Assembly: GCA_037043455.1 (NCBI GenBank)
Contig: JAWPHD010010950.1
Span: forward strand, 1-64,000
DNA length: 64,000 nt
From: Cyrtodaria siliqua
Lineage: Eukaryota; Mollusca; Bivalvia; Adapedonta; Hiatellidae
Reading direction: 5' to 3'
Notes under the pieces: model-generated
The model's database searches: none
Seen by the model: the letters and a program-made list of their open reading frames with translations, nothing else
Told to the model about the DNA's origin: nothing
In this document: piece after piece, positions 33,801 to 48,676 of the stretch
How positions within the stretch are numbered: position 1 is the first letter of the stretch
How the letters are laid out: each line of letters begins with the position of its first letter
Translations under genes and position numbers: made by a program

Positions 33801-36550
33801 TAGTCCCTGTATCAATAGTAACAATCACAGACCCTATATCAAGAGTTACAATCACAGACCCTATATCAAGAGTTACAATCACAGACCCTATATCAAGAGA
33901 TACAATCATAGACCCTGTATCAAGAGTTACAATCACAGACCCTATATCAAGAGATACAATCATAGACCCTGTATCAAGAGTTACAATCCTAGTCTGTGTA
34001 TGAAGAGTAACAACCACAGACCCTATATCAAGAGTTACAATCATAGTCCCTATATCAAGAGATACAATCATAGACCCTGTATTAATAGTTACAATCCTAG
34101 TCTGTGTATGAAGAGTAACAACCACAGACCCTATATCAAGAGTTACAATCACAGACCCTATATCAAGAGATACAATCATAGACCCTGTATCAAGAGTTAC
34201 AATCCTAGTCTGTGTATGAAGAGTAACAACCACAGACCCTATATCAAGAGTTACAATCATAGTCCCTATATCAAGAGTTACAATCCTAGTCCCTGTATCA
34301 AGAATAACAATCATAGTATCTATATCAAGAGTTACAATCATAGACCCAGTATCAAGGGCTACAATCCTAGTCTGTGTATGAAGAGTAACAACCACAGACC
34401 CTATATCAAGAGTGACAATCATAGTCCCTCTATCAAGAGTTACAATCCTAGTCCCTGTATCAAGAATTACAATCATAGTATCTATATCAAGAGTTATAAT
34501 CATAGACCTTGTATCAAGGGTTACAATCCTAGTCCCTGTATCAAGAGTAACAATCACATCCCTATATCAAGAGTTACAATCACAGACCCTATATCGAGAG
34601 TTACAATCCTAGTCTCTGTATCAAGAGTTACAATCATAGTATCTATATCAAGAGTTACAATCATAGACCCTATATCAAGATTTACAATCCTAGTCCCTGT
34701 ATCAAGAGTTACAATCATAGTATCTATAACAAGAGTTACAATCATAGACCCTTATCAAGGGTTACAATCCTAGTAACTGTATCAAGAGTAACAATCACAG
34801 ACGCTATATCAACAGTTACAATCACAGACCCTATATCAAGAGTTACAATCATAGACCCTGTATCAAGGGTTACAATCCTAGTCCTTGTATCAAGAGTAAC
34901 AATCACAGACCCTGTATCATGAGTTACAATCACATACCCTATATCAAGAGTTACAATCAAAGACCCTGTATCAAGGGTTACAATCCTAGTCCCTGTATCA
35001 AGAGTAACAATCACAGACCCTATATCAAGAGTTACAATCCTAGTCCCTGCATCAAGAGTAACAATCCTAGACCCTGTATCAAAATTTACAATCCTAGTCC
35101 CTGTATCAAGAGTAACAATCACAGACGCTTTATCAACAGTTACAATCACAGACCCTATATCAAGAGTTACAATCATAGACCCTGTATCAAGGGTTACAAT
35201 CCTAGTCCCTGTATCAAGAGTAACAATCACAGACCCTGTATCAAGAGTTACATTCCTAGTCCCTGTATCAAGAGTAACAATCACAGATCCTATATCAAGA
35301 GTTACAATCACTGACCCTATATCAAGAGTTACAATCATAGACCCTGTATCAAGGGTTACAATCCTAGTCCATGTATCAAGAGTAACAATCACAGACCCTA
35401 TATCAAGAGTTACAATCACAGACCCATTATCAAGAGCTACAATCATAAACCCTGTATCAAGGGTTACAATCCTAGTCCCTGTATCAAGAGTTACAATCCT
35501 AGTCCCTGTATCAAGAGTTACAATCTCAGATCCTGTATCAAGAGTTACAATCATAGTCCCTGTATCAAGAGTTACAATCACATCCCTATATCAAGAGTTA
35601 CAATCACAGACCCTATATCGAGAGTTACAATCCTAGTCTCTGTATCAAGAGTTACAATCATAGTATCTATATCAAGAGTTACAATCATAGACCCTATATC
35701 AAGATTTACAATCCTAGTCCCTGTATCAAGAGTTACAATCATAGTATCTATAACAAGAGTTACAATCATAGACCCTTATCAAGGGTTACAATCCTAGTAA
35801 CTGTATCAAGAGTAACAATCACAGACCCTATATCAAGAGTTACAATCATAGACCCTGTATCAAGGGTTACAATCCTAGTCCTTGTATCAAGAGTAACAAT
35901 CACAGACCCTGTATCATGAGTTACAATCACATACCCTATATCAAGAGTTACAATCAAAGACCCTGTATCAAGGGTTACAATCCTAGTCCCTGTATCAAGA
36001 GTAACAATCACAGACCCTATATCAAGAGTTACAATCCTAGTCCCTGCATCAAGAGTAACAATCCTAGACCCTGTATCAAAATTTACAATCCTAGTCCCTG
36101 TATCAAGAGTAACAATCACAGACGCTTTATCAACAGTTACAATCACAGACCCTATATCAAGAGTTACAATCATAGACCCTGTATCAAGGGTTACAATCCT
36201 AGTCCCTGTATCAAGAGTAACAATCACAGACCCTGTATCAAGAGTTACATTCCTAGTCCCTGTATCAAGAGTAACAATCACAGATCCTATATCAAGAGTT
36301 ACAATCACTGACCCTATATCAAGAGTTACAATCATAGACCCTGTATCAAGGGTTACAATCCTAGTCCATGTATCAAGAGTAACAATCACAGACCCTATAT
36401 CAAGAGTTACAATCACAGACCCATTATCAAGAGCTACAATCATAAACCCTGTATCAAGGGTTACAATCCTAGTCCCTGTATCAAGAGTTACAATCCTAGT
36501 CCCTGTATCAAGAGTTACAATCTCAGATCCTGTATCAAGAGTTACAATCA
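33801..36550 (+). repeat. 2,750-bp higher-order satellite unit, copy 1
   Basis: Every variant in this stretch recurs 2,750 bp to the right. It contains two tandem subunits that start with the odd motif caatcacatccc: 1,024 bp at 34,551 and 997 bp at 35,575. The second lacks exactly one 27-bp unit. Confidence 0.88.
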
Positions 36551-39300
36551 TAGTCCCTGTATCAATAGTAACAATCACAGACCCTATATCAAGAGTTACA
36601 ATCACAGACCCTATATCAAGAGTTACAATCACAGACCCTATATCAAGAGATACAATCATAGACCCTGTATCAAGAGTTACAATCACAGACCCTATATCAA
36701 GAGATACAATCATAGACCCTGTATCAAGAGTTACAATCCTAGTCTGTGTATGAAGAGTAACAACCACAGACCCTATATCAAGAGTTACAATCATAGTCCC
36801 TATATCAAGAGATACAATCATAGACCCTGTATTAATAGTTACAATCCTAGTCTGTGTATGAAGAGTAACAACCACAGACCCTATATCAAGAGTTACAATC
36901 ACAGACCCTATATCAAGAGATACAATCATAGACCCTGTATCAAGAGTTACAATCCTAGTCTGTGTATGAAGAGTAACAACCACAGACCCTATATCAAGAG
37001 TTACAATCATAGTCCCTATATCAAGAGTTACAATCCTAGTCCCTGTATCAAGAATAACAATCATAGTATCTATATCAAGAGTTACAATCATAGACCCAGT
37101 ATCAAGGGCTACAATCCTAGTCTGTGTATGAAGAGTAACAACCACAGACCCTATATCAAGAGTGACAATCATAGTCCCTCTATCAAGAGTTACAATCCTA
37201 GTCCCTGTATCAAGAATTACAATCATAGTATCTATATCAAGAGTTATAATCATAGACCTTGTATCAAGGGTTACAATCCTAGTCCCTGTATCAAGAGTAA
37301 CAATCACATCCCTATATCAAGAGTTACAATCACAGACCCTATATCGAGAGTTACAATCCTAGTCTCTGTATCAAGAGTTACAATCATAGTATCTATATCA
37401 AGAGTTACAATCATAGACCCTATATCAAGATTTACAATCCTAGTCCCTGTATCAAGAGTTACAATCATAGTATCTATAACAAGAGTTACAATCATAGACC
37501 CTTATCAAGGGTTACAATCCTAGTAACTGTATCAAGAGTAACAATCACAGACGCTATATCAACAGTTACAATCACAGACCCTATATCAAGAGTTACAATC
37601 ATAGACCCTGTATCAAGGGTTACAATCCTAGTCCTTGTATCAAGAGTAACAATCACAGACCCTGTATCATGAGTTACAATCACATACCCTATATCAAGAG
37701 TTACAATCAAAGACCCTGTATCAAGGGTTACAATCCTAGTCCCTGTATCAAGAGTAACAATCACAGACCCTATATCAAGAGTTACAATCCTAGTCCCTGC
37801 ATCAAGAGTAACAATCCTAGACCCTGTATCAAAATTTACAATCCTAGTCCCTGTATCAAGAGTAACAATCACAGACGCTTTATCAACAGTTACAATCACA
37901 GACCCTATATCAAGAGTTACAATCATAGACCCTGTATCAAGGGTTACAATCCTAGTCCCTGTATCAAGAGTAACAATCACAGACCCTGTATCAAGAGTTA
38001 CATTCCTAGTCCCTGTATCAAGAGTAACAATCACAGATCCTATATCAAGAGTTACAATCACTGACCCTATATCAAGAGTTACAATCATAGACCCTGTATC
38101 AAGGGTTACAATCCTAGTCCATGTATCAAGAGTAACAATCACAGACCCTATATCAAGAGTTACAATCACAGACCCATTATCAAGAGCTACAATCATAAAC
38201 CCTGTATCAAGGGTTACAATCCTAGTCCCTGTATCAAGAGTTACAATCCTAGTCCCTGTATCAAGAGTTACAATCTCAGATCCTGTATCAAGAGTTACAA
38301 TCATAGTCCCTGTATCAAGAGTTACAATCACATCCCTATATCAAGAGTTACAATCACAGACCCTATATCGAGAGTTACAATCCTAGTCTCTGTATCAAGA
38401 GTTACAATCATAGTATCTATATCAAGAGTTACAATCATAGACCCTATATCAAGATTTACAATCCTAGTCCCTGTATCAAGAGTTACAATCATAGTATCTA
38501 TAACAAGAGTTACAATCATAGACCCTTATCAAGGGTTACAATCCTAGTAACTGTATCAAGAGTAACAATCACAGACCCTATATCAAGAGTTACAATCATA
38601 GACCCTGTATCAAGGGTTACAATCCTAGTCCTTGTATCAAGAGTAACAATCACAGACCCTGTATCATGAGTTACAATCACATACCCTATATCAAGAGTTA
38701 CAATCAAAGACCCTGTATCAAGGGTTACAATCCTAGTCCCTGTATCAAGAGTAACAATCACAGACCCTATATCAAGAGTTACAATCCTAGTCCCTGCATC
38801 AAGAGTAACAATCCTAGACCCTGTATCAAAATTTACAATCCTAGTCCCTGTATCAAGAGTAACAATCACAGACGCTTTATCAACAGTTACAATCACAGAC
38901 CCTATATCAAGAGTTACAATCATAGACCCTGTATCAAGGGTTACAATCCTAGTCCCTGTATCAAGAGTAACAATCACAGACCCTGTATCAAGAGTTACAT
39001 TCCTAGTCCCTGTATCAAGAGTAACAATCACAGATCCTATATCAAGAGTTACAATCACTGACCCTATATCAAGAGTTACAATCATAGACCCTGTATCAAG
39101 GGTTACAATCCTAGTCCATGTATCAAGAGTAACAATCACAGACCCTATATCAAGAGTTACAATCACAGACCCATTATCAAGAGCTACAATCATAAACCCT
39201 GTATCAAGGGTTACAATCCTAGTCCCTGTATCAAGAGTTACAATCCTAGTCCCTGTATCAAGAGTTACAATCTCAGATCCTGTATCAAGAGTTACAATCA
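36551..39300 (+). repeat. 2,750-bp higher-order satellite unit, copy 2
   Basis: Appears near-identical to 33,801-36,550 at every place compared, with the caatcacatccc markers at 37,301 and 38,325. Homology ends at ~39,314. The near-identity suggests a very recent unequal exchange, or an assembly duplication. Confidence 0.88.
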
Positions 39301-42300
39301 TAGTCCCTGTATCAAGAGTTACAATCCTAGTCCTTGTATCAAGAGTTACAATCCTAGTCCCTGTATCAAGAGTTACAATCCTAGTCCCTGTATCGAGAGT
39401 TACAATCTCAGATCCTGTATGAAGAGTTACAATCATAGACCGGGCATAAACAGTTACAATCCTAGTCCGTGTATCAAGTGTTACAATCCTTGTCCCTGTA
39501 TCAATATATACAATCAAAGTCCCTATATCAAGAGTTACAATCATAGAGCCTATATCAAGAGTTACAACCCTTGTCCTGTATCAGGAGTTACAATCATAGT
39601 CCCTATATCAAGAGTTACAATCCTTGTCCTGTAACAAGAGTTACAATCATAGTCCCTATATCAAGAGTTACAATCATAGACCCTATATCAACAGTTACAA
39701 TCCTTGTCCTGTATCAAGAGTTACAATCATCGACCCGATATCAAGAGTTACAATCCTAGTTCCCATATCAAGAGTAACAATCATAGACCCCCATATCAAG
39801 AGTTACAGTCATAGACCCTGTATCAAGTGTTACAAGCACAGTCCCCATATCATGACTTACAATCATAGTCCCTATATCAAGAGTTACAATCATAGAACCT
39901 ATATCACGAGTTTCAATCATTGTCTCCTTATCAAGAGTTACAATCATAGACCCCATATCAAGAGTTACAATCATAGTCCCTGTATCAAGAGTTACAAATA
40001 TAGTCCCCAAGTAAAGAGTTACAATCATAGACCGTGTATCAGGAGTTACAATCATAGTCCCCGTATCAAGAACTACAATCTTAGACCCCATATCAAGAGT
40101 TACAATCCTAGTCCCTGTATCAAACGTTACAATCATAGACCCCATATAAAGAGTTACAATCATAGTCTCCATATCAAGAGTTACAATCATAGACCCCATA
40201 TAAAGAGTTACAATCATAGACCCCATATCAAGAGTTGGATTCATATACCCTATATCAAGAGTTACAATCCTAATCCTGTATCAAGAGTTACAATCATAGA
40301 CCCCATATCAAGAGTTACAATCATAGACCCCATATCAAGAGTTACAATCATAGACCCCATATCAAGAGTTACAATCATAGTCCCCATATCAAGAGTTGGA
40401 TTCATATACCCTATATCAAGAGTTACAATCCTAATCCTGTATCAAGAGTTACAATCATAGACCCCATATCAAGAGTTACAATCATAGACCCCGTATCAAG
40501 AGTTACAATCATAGTCTCCGTATTAAGAGTTACAATCATAGACCCCATATCAAGAGTAACAATCATAGACACTGTATCAAGTATTAAAATCCTAGACATC
40601 ATATCAGGAGTTAAATCCTAGTCCCAGTATCAAGTGTTACAATCATAGACCTCATATCCAGAGTTACAATCATATACCCTATATCAAGGTTTACAATCCT
40701 AGTCCCTGTATCAAGAGTTACAATCATAGACCCCATATCAAGGTTTACAATCATAGTCCCCATATCAAGAGTTACAATCATAGTCCCCATATCAAGAGTT
40801 ACAATTCTAGTCACTGTATCAAGAGTTACAATCGTCGACTCTATATCACGGGTTTCAATCATAGTCCCTATATCAAGAGTTACAATCATAGTCCCTATAT
40901 CAAGAATAACAACCATAGTCCCTATATTAAGAGTTACACACATAGTCCCTATATCAAGAGTAACAACCATAGTCCCTGTATCAAGAGCTATAATCCTGGT
41001 CCCTGTATCAAGAGTTACAATCCAGTCCCTGTATCAAGAATTACAATCATAGACCCTATATCAATAGTTACATTCATAGTCCCGTATCAAGAGTTACAAT
41101 CATAGTTCCTATATCAAGAGATGCAATCATAGACCGAGTATCAAGAATTACAATCATAGTCCCTACATCAATAGTTACACTCATAGTCCCGTATCAAGAG
41201 TTACAATCATAGTTCCTATATCAAGAGATACAATCATAGACCGAGTATCAAGAGTTACAATCATAGTCCCCGTATCAAGAATTACAATCATAGACCCCAT
41301 ATCAAGAGTTACATTTCTAATCACTGTATCAAGAATTACAATCGTCGACCCTATATCACGGGTTTCAATCATAGTCTCCATATCAAGAGTTACAATCGTA
41401 GATCCCATATCAAGAGTTACAATAATAGTACATAATTCAAGAATTACAATTATAGTCCCCATATCAAGCGTTAATATTATAGTCCCTATATCAAGAGTTA
41501 CAATCATAGGCCATATATAACGAGTTACAATCGTAGTCCCCATATCAAGAGTTACAATCATAGTCCCCATTTCAAGAGTTACAATCATAGTCCCCATTTC
41601 AAGAGTTACAATCATAGTCCCCATATCAAGAGTTACAATCATTGTCTCCATATCAAGAGTTAGAATCATTGACCCCATATCAAGAGTTACAATCATAGTC
41701 TCTATATCAAGAGTTACAATCATAGTCCCCATATCAATAATTACAATCCTAATCCTGTATCAAGAGTTACAATCATAGACCCCATATCAAGAGTTACAAT
41801 CCTGGTCTTGTATCAAGAGTTACAATCATAGTCCCTATATCAAGACTTGCAACCATAGTCCCCATATCAATAATTACAATCCTAATCCTGTATCAAGAGT
41901 TACAATCATAGACCCCATATCAAGAGTTACAATCATAGACCATATAACAAGAGTTAAAATCATAGACCCCGTATCAAGAGTTACAAATATAGTCCCCATA
42001 TAAAGAGTTACAATCATAGTCTCTATATCAAGAGTTACAATCATAGGCCATATAACAAGAGTTAAAATCATAGACCTCGTATCAAGAGTTACAATCATAG
42101 TCTCCGTATCAAAAAGTTACAATCATAGACCCCATATCAAGAGTAACAACCATAGACACTGTATCAATAATTACAGTCATAGACTTCATATCAAGAGTTA
42201 CATCCTAGTCCCAGTATCAAATGTTACAATCAGAGACCTCATATCAAGAGTTACTATCCTAGTCCCATATCAAGAGTGACAAGCTTAATCCCTATATCAA

Positions 42301-45300
42301 GAGTTACAACCATAGTTCCTATATCAAGAGTTACAATCATAGTCCCTATATCAAGAATAACAACCATAGTCCCTATATTAAGAGTTACACACATAGTCCC
42401 TATATCAAGAGTAACAACCATAGTCCCTGTATCAAGAGCTATAATCCTGGTCCCTTTATCAAGAGTTACAATCCAGTCCCTGTATCAAGAATTACAATCA
42501 TAGTCCCTATATCAATAGTTACAATCATAGTCCCGTATCAAGAGTTACAATCATAGTTCCTATATCAAGAGATACAATCATAGACCGGGTATCAAGAATT
42601 ACAATCATAGACCCCATATCAAGAGTTACAATTCTAATCACTGTATCAAGAGTTACAATCGTCGACCCTATATCACGGGTTTCAATGATAGTCTCCATAT
42701 CAAGAGTTACAATCGTAGACCCCATATCAAGAGTTACAATAATAGTACATAATTCAAGAATTACAATCATAGTCCCCATATCAAGCGATAATGTTATAGT
42801 CCCTATATCAAGTGTTACAATCATAGGCCATATATAACGAGTTTGAATCATTGTTCACATATCAAGAGTTGCAACCATAGTCCCCATATCAAGAGTTACA
42901 ATCATAGTCTCCATATCAAGAGTTAGAATCATTGACCCCATATCAAGAGTTACAATCATAGCCACCATATCATGAGTTACAAATATTATCCCCATATAAA
43001 GAGTTACAATCATAGTCTCTATATCAAGAGTTACAATCATAGTCCCTATATCAAGAGTTACAATCCTGGTCTTGTATCAAGAGTTACAATCATAGTCCCT
43101 ATATCAAGACTTGCAACCATAGTCCCCATATCAAGAATTACAATCCTAATCCTGTATCAAGAGTTACAATCATATACCCCATATCAAGATTTACAATCAT
43201 AGATCAAATAACAAGAGTTAAAATCATAGACCCCGTATCAAGAGTTACAATCATAGTCTCCGTATCAAAAAGTTACAATCATAGACCCCATATCAAGAGT
43301 AACAATCATAGACACTGTATCAATAATTACAATCATAGACCTCATATCAAGAGTTAAATCCTAGTCCCAGTATCAAGTGTTACAATCAGAGACCTCATAT
43401 CAAGAGTTACTATCCTAGTCCCTATATCAAGAGTTACAATCATAGTCCCTATATCAAGAGTTACAATCATAGTCCCTATATCAAGAATAACAACCATAGT
43501 CCCTATATTAAGAGTTACACACATAGTCCCTATATCAAGAATAACAACCATAGTCCCTATATCAAGAGTTAAACACACAGTCCCTATATCAAGAATAACA
43601 ACCATAGTCCCTATATCAAGAGTTACACACATAGTCCCTATATCAAGAGTAACAACCATAGTCCCTGTATCAAGAGCTATAGTCCTGGTCCCTGTATCAA
43701 GAGTTACAATCCAGTCCCTGTATCAAGAATTACAATCATAGTCCCTATATCAATAGTTACACTCATAGTCCCGTATCACGAGTTACAATCATAGTTCCTA
43801 TATCAAGAGATACAATCATAGACCGTGTATCAAGAGTTACAATCATAGTCCCTATATCAAGAATAACAACCATAGTCCCTATATTAAGAGTTACACACAT
43901 AGTCCCTATATCAAGAATAACAACCATAGTCCCTATATCAAGAGTTACACACATATTCCCTATATCAAGAGTAACAACCATAGTCCCTGTATCAAGAGCT
44001 ATAGTCCTGGTCCCTGTATCAAGAGTTACAATCCAGTCCCTGTATCAAGAATTACAATCATAGTCACTATATCAATAGTTACACTCATAGTCCCGTAACA
44101 CGAGTTACAATCATAGTTCCTATATCAAGAGATACAATCATAGACCGTGTATCAAGAGTTACAATCATAGTCCCCGTATCAAGAATTACAATCATAGACC
44201 CCATATCAAGAGATACAATCATAGACCGTGTATCACGAGTTACAATCATAGTTCCTATATCAAGAGATACAATCATAGACCGTGTATCAAGAGTTACAAT
44301 CATAGTCCCGTATCACGAGTTACAATCATAGTTCCTGTATCAAGAGATACAATCATAGACCGAGTATCAAGAGTTACAATTATAATCACTGTATCAAGAG
44401 TTACAATCGTCGACCCTATATCACGGGTTTCAATCATAGTCTGCATATCAAGAGTTACAATCGTAGACCCCATATCAAGAGTTACAATAATAGTACATAA
44501 TTCAAGAATTACAATCATAGTCCCCATATCAAGCGTTAATATTATAGTCCCTATATCAAGAGTTACAATCATAGGCCATATATAACGAGTTACAATCATT
44601 GTTCACATATCAAGAGTTACAATCATAGTCCCCATATCAAGAGTTACAATCATTGTCTCCATATCAAGAGTTAGAATCATTGACCCCATATCAAGAGTTA
44701 CAATCATAGCCACCATATCAAGAGTTACAAATATTATCTCCATATAAAGAGTTACAATCATAGTCCCTATATCAAGACTTGCAACCATAGTCCCCATATC
44801 AAGAATTACAATCCTAATTCTGTATCAAGAGTTACAATCATAGACCCCATATCAAGATTTACAATCATAGACCAAATAACAAGAGTTACAATCATAGTCT
44901 CCGTATCAAAAAGTTGCAATCATAGACCCCATATCAAGAGTAACAATCATAGACACTGTATCAATAATTACAATCATAGACCTCATATCAAGAGTTAAAT
45001 CCTTGTCCCAGTATCAAGTGTTACAATCAGAGACTTCATATCAAGAGTTACTATCCTAGTCCCATATCAAGAGTGACAAGCTTAATCCCTATATCAAGAG
45101 TTACAACCATAGTCCCTATATCAAGAGTTACAATCATAGTCCCTATATCAAGAATAACAACCATAGTCCCTATATCAAGAGTTACACACATAGTCCCTAT
45201 ATCAAGAGTAACAACCATAGTCCCTGTATCAAGAGCTATAATCCTGGTCCCTGTATCAAGAGTTACAATCCAGTCCCTGTATCAAGAATTACAATCATAG

Positions 45301-47336
45301 TCCCTATAACAATAGTTACACTCATAGTCCCGTATCAAGAGTTACACTCATAGTTCCTATATCAAGATATACAATCATAGACCGAGTATCAAGAGTTACA
45401 ATCATAGTCCCCGTATCAAGAATTACAATCATAGATCCCATATCAAGAGTTACAATTCTAATCACTGTATCAAGAGTTACAATCGTCGACCCTATATCAC
45501 GGGTTTCAATCATAGTCTCCATATCAAGAGTTACAATCGTAGACCCCATATCAAGAGTTACAATAATAGTACATAATTCAAGAATTACAATCATAGTCCC
45601 CATATCAAGCGTTAATATTATAGACCCTATATCAAGAGTTACAATCATAGACCATATATAACGAGTTACAATCATTGTTCACATATCAAGTGTTACAATC
45701 ATAGTCCCCATATCAAGAGTTACAAATATAGTCACCATATAAAGAGTTACAATCATAGACCATATATAACGAGTTACAATCATAGTCCCCATATCAAGAG
45801 TTACAAATATAGTCACCATATAAAGAGTTACAATCATAGTCTCTATATCAAGAGTTACAATCATAGTCCCTATATCAAGAGTTACAATCATAGACCATAT
45901 ATAACGAGTTACAATCATAGTCCCCATATCAAGTGTTACAATCATTGTCTCAATATCAAGAGTTACAAATATAGTCACCATATAAAGAGTTACAATCATA
46001 GTCTCTATATCAAGAGTTACAATCCTGGTCTTGTGTCAAGAGTTACAATCATAGTCCCTATATCAAGAGTTACAATCCTGGTCTTGTGTCAAGAGTTACA
46101 ATCATAGTCCCTATATCAAGACTTGCAACCATAGTCACCATATCAAGAATTACAATCCTAATCCTGTATCAAGAGTTACAATCATAGACCCCATATCAAG
46201 CGTTAATATTATAGTCCCTATATCAAGAGTTACAACTATAGGCCATATATAACGAGTTACAATCATTGTTCACATATCAAGAGTTACAATCATAGTCCCC
46301 ATATCAAGAGTTACAATCATAGTCCCCATATCAAGAGTTAGAATCATTGTCTCCATATCAAGAGTTAGAATCATTGACCCCATATCAAGAGTTACAATCA
46401 TAGCCACCATATCAAGAGTTTCAAATATAGTCCCCATATAAAGAGTTACAATCATAGTCTCTATATCAAGAGTTACAATCATAGTCCCTATATCAAGAGT
46501 TACAATAATAGTAATAATAGTACATAATTCAAGAATTACAATCATATTCCCCATATCAAGCGTTAATATTATAGTCCCTATATCAAGAGTTACAACTATA
46601 GGCCATATATAACGAGTTACAATCATTGTTCACATATCAAGAGTTACAATCATAGTCCCCATATCAAGAGTTACAATCATAGTCCCCATATCAAGAGTTA
46701 GAATCATTGTCTCCATATCAAGAGTTAGAATCATTGACCCCATATCAAGAGTTACAATCATAGCCACCATATCAAGAGTTACAAATATAGTCCCCATATA
46801 AAGAGTTACAATCATAGTCTCTATATCAAGAGTTACAATCATAGTCCCTATATCAAGACTTGCAATCATAGTCCCCATATCAAGAATTACAATCCTAATC
46901 CTGTTTCAAGAGTTACAATCATAGACCCCATATCAAGAGTTACAATCATAGACCATATAACAAGAGTTAAAATCATAGACCTCATATCAAGAGTTACTAT
47001 CCTAGTCCTGTATCAAGAGTTACAATCTTATACCCCTTATCAAGGGTTACAATCATAGTCCCCATATTAATAGTTACAATCATAGTTCGTGAATCAAGAG
47101 TTACAATCATAGTTCCCGTATCAAGAGTTACAATCATAGTTCCTATATCAAGATATACAATCATAGTTCCCGTATCAAGAGTTACAATCATAGTTCCTGT
47201 ATCAAGAGATACAATCATAGACCCCATATCAAGAGTTAAAATCATAGTCCCCGTATCAAGAATTACAATCATAGACCCCATATCAAGAGTTACAATTCTA
47301 GTCACTGTATCAAGAGTTACAATAGTCGACCCTATA

Positions 47337-48676
47337 ATGTGATGACCTGGTGTTTCAACATAATGATTGTATCAAGAGCAGTTATAGTTTATATGATTAT
47401 CAATATTGACAGTATTGCTAGTTTTGAAGTGCCTGGTGTGGACTAGTGCTGTCTGAACAGACAATGTAAACAGAGTACATGTGACGATATGTAATCAGTT
47501 TTCGCGACTTGACACTGTTAACAGTGATAATAACTGTTGTCATAGTGTTTTCCTGCAATGGATAGTCCACTCTTATCATTAGATTATCAAAACTTAGCTT
47601 ACCAGATAATTTAAGTGTTATCCAATGAAGTATTTGATGTTTTACTTTTCAAAAGTTTAGAATTGTTTCTTATGGCAGCCATGTTTGTTGCAATGCATTG
47701 TGGGAGAGTGTGTTTACATTCTATTTGCAGTCAGCATCGTCTTTCAGTTTTGAAAACTATATTTAAAATGCAAGGACAGTCAAAGGACAAACTTTTGGTA
47801 TATCTTTTATTTAAATAATTAATATTGTACATGTTTAACTGTTTATATGCATATGTTTCATTCAATCTTAGTCTGTAAATTAGGTTTTCCTATGAAGAGG
47901 GTGTGTCTAGGTTAAAGGTCATGCAACCAAAACATTGGGAGCAACCAATATTATGGGCGATTTTGGGTTGGTTGTTTGCATCCAGAGATTCGGTCACTTT
48001 CACCCAGATTTGTGGTTGAACATTCCTGGGAGTATATAAGCCCAGTTTTCTGTCATTTTAGAAGAGGAGAAAAGTACAAAATTTAGAAAGCAGCAACTCT
48101 GTCAAATTAAAAGGAGAAAAAGGCAACTATTCTGTTGAACTGAAAGGCTATTTTATCTGGAAAATTAAGTAAGTCTAGTGTAACATTATCTATAGCAGAT
48201 TATTTAAAGTTGTTTAAATCTGTTTCCACATTGGTAACTGTAAAATAAGATTTTTACAAGAACAGAATATTTTAAGTACAAAATACTTATCATTTGTTAT
48301 GAGTAAGTCATCAGTGTTCACCTCAGTTTAATATTACGGAGTTAAAAGACTCGCGTGTATGTTAGCGTTATTATTTTAAAGAGACTTATCTACCGTAATC
48401 AGCGAGAAAGAACATGTTTATATATTGTTAAGGCATTTTCACTGATATTATGATATATAGTGTTGAAGGATTGAATAGCATTGCATTTGAATTCGTGAGA
48501 GTTATTGGAATATTTTATAGATATTAAAATATCTAAATGTTCATACACTAGTCATTGCTTACACCCATTTAATAATAAAATAAAATATTAATCAATCACT
48601 GATTAAGAAGATAACAAACTAGGATTTTACGAAGATTCGGTTTATATCCGCGTGTCCTGACAAGCGCACAACACGG
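47337..48676 (+). mobile_element. solo-LTR-like insertion within the satellite
   Basis: 1.34 kb of single-copy-looking DNA splits a satellite unit: the left flank ends gtcgaccctata and the right flank resumes acgggtatcaatcatag, which are adjacent parts of one unit elsewhere. The insert can be read as TGTGATGACC...GCGCACAACA, i.e. TG...CA ends. Inside, in LTR order, are ccaat (47,945), tatataa (48,033-48,039) and aataaa (48,574-48,579). A possible 5' splice site (gtaagt, ~48,167) follows the putative start. No clear target-site duplication and no protein; the frame at 47,615-47,818 is not convincing. Confidence 0.5.
48033..48039 (+). promoter_or_regulatory. TATA box of the LTR-like insertion
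   Basis: tatataa in a locally GC-richer context (gggagtatataagcccag), with ccaat ~85 bp upstream; a transcript would start near 48,065. Confidence 0.5.

Larger units (their letters stand above)
33489..47336 (+). repeat. 27-bp satellite array, left part
   Basis: About 510 units (length divided by 27) of a 27-bp repeat whose core is gagttacaatcatagtccc. Regional variants: atcctagtccctgtatc and atcacagaccctatatc dominate at 33.5-39.3 kb, while atcatagaccccatatc and aaccatagtccc types increase further right. Since the period is nine codons, frames without a stop stay open: the minus strand reads MIVTLDIGT-like nonapeptides and the plus strand SYNHSPYIK-like ones, giving frames of up to 513 codons. 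I treat none of these as genes. Confidence 0.95.

Noticed and set aside
47615..47818. 67-codon frame in the LTR-like insertion
   Set aside because: No domain, no conservation evidence, and it lies in the presumed U3 before the TATA box.
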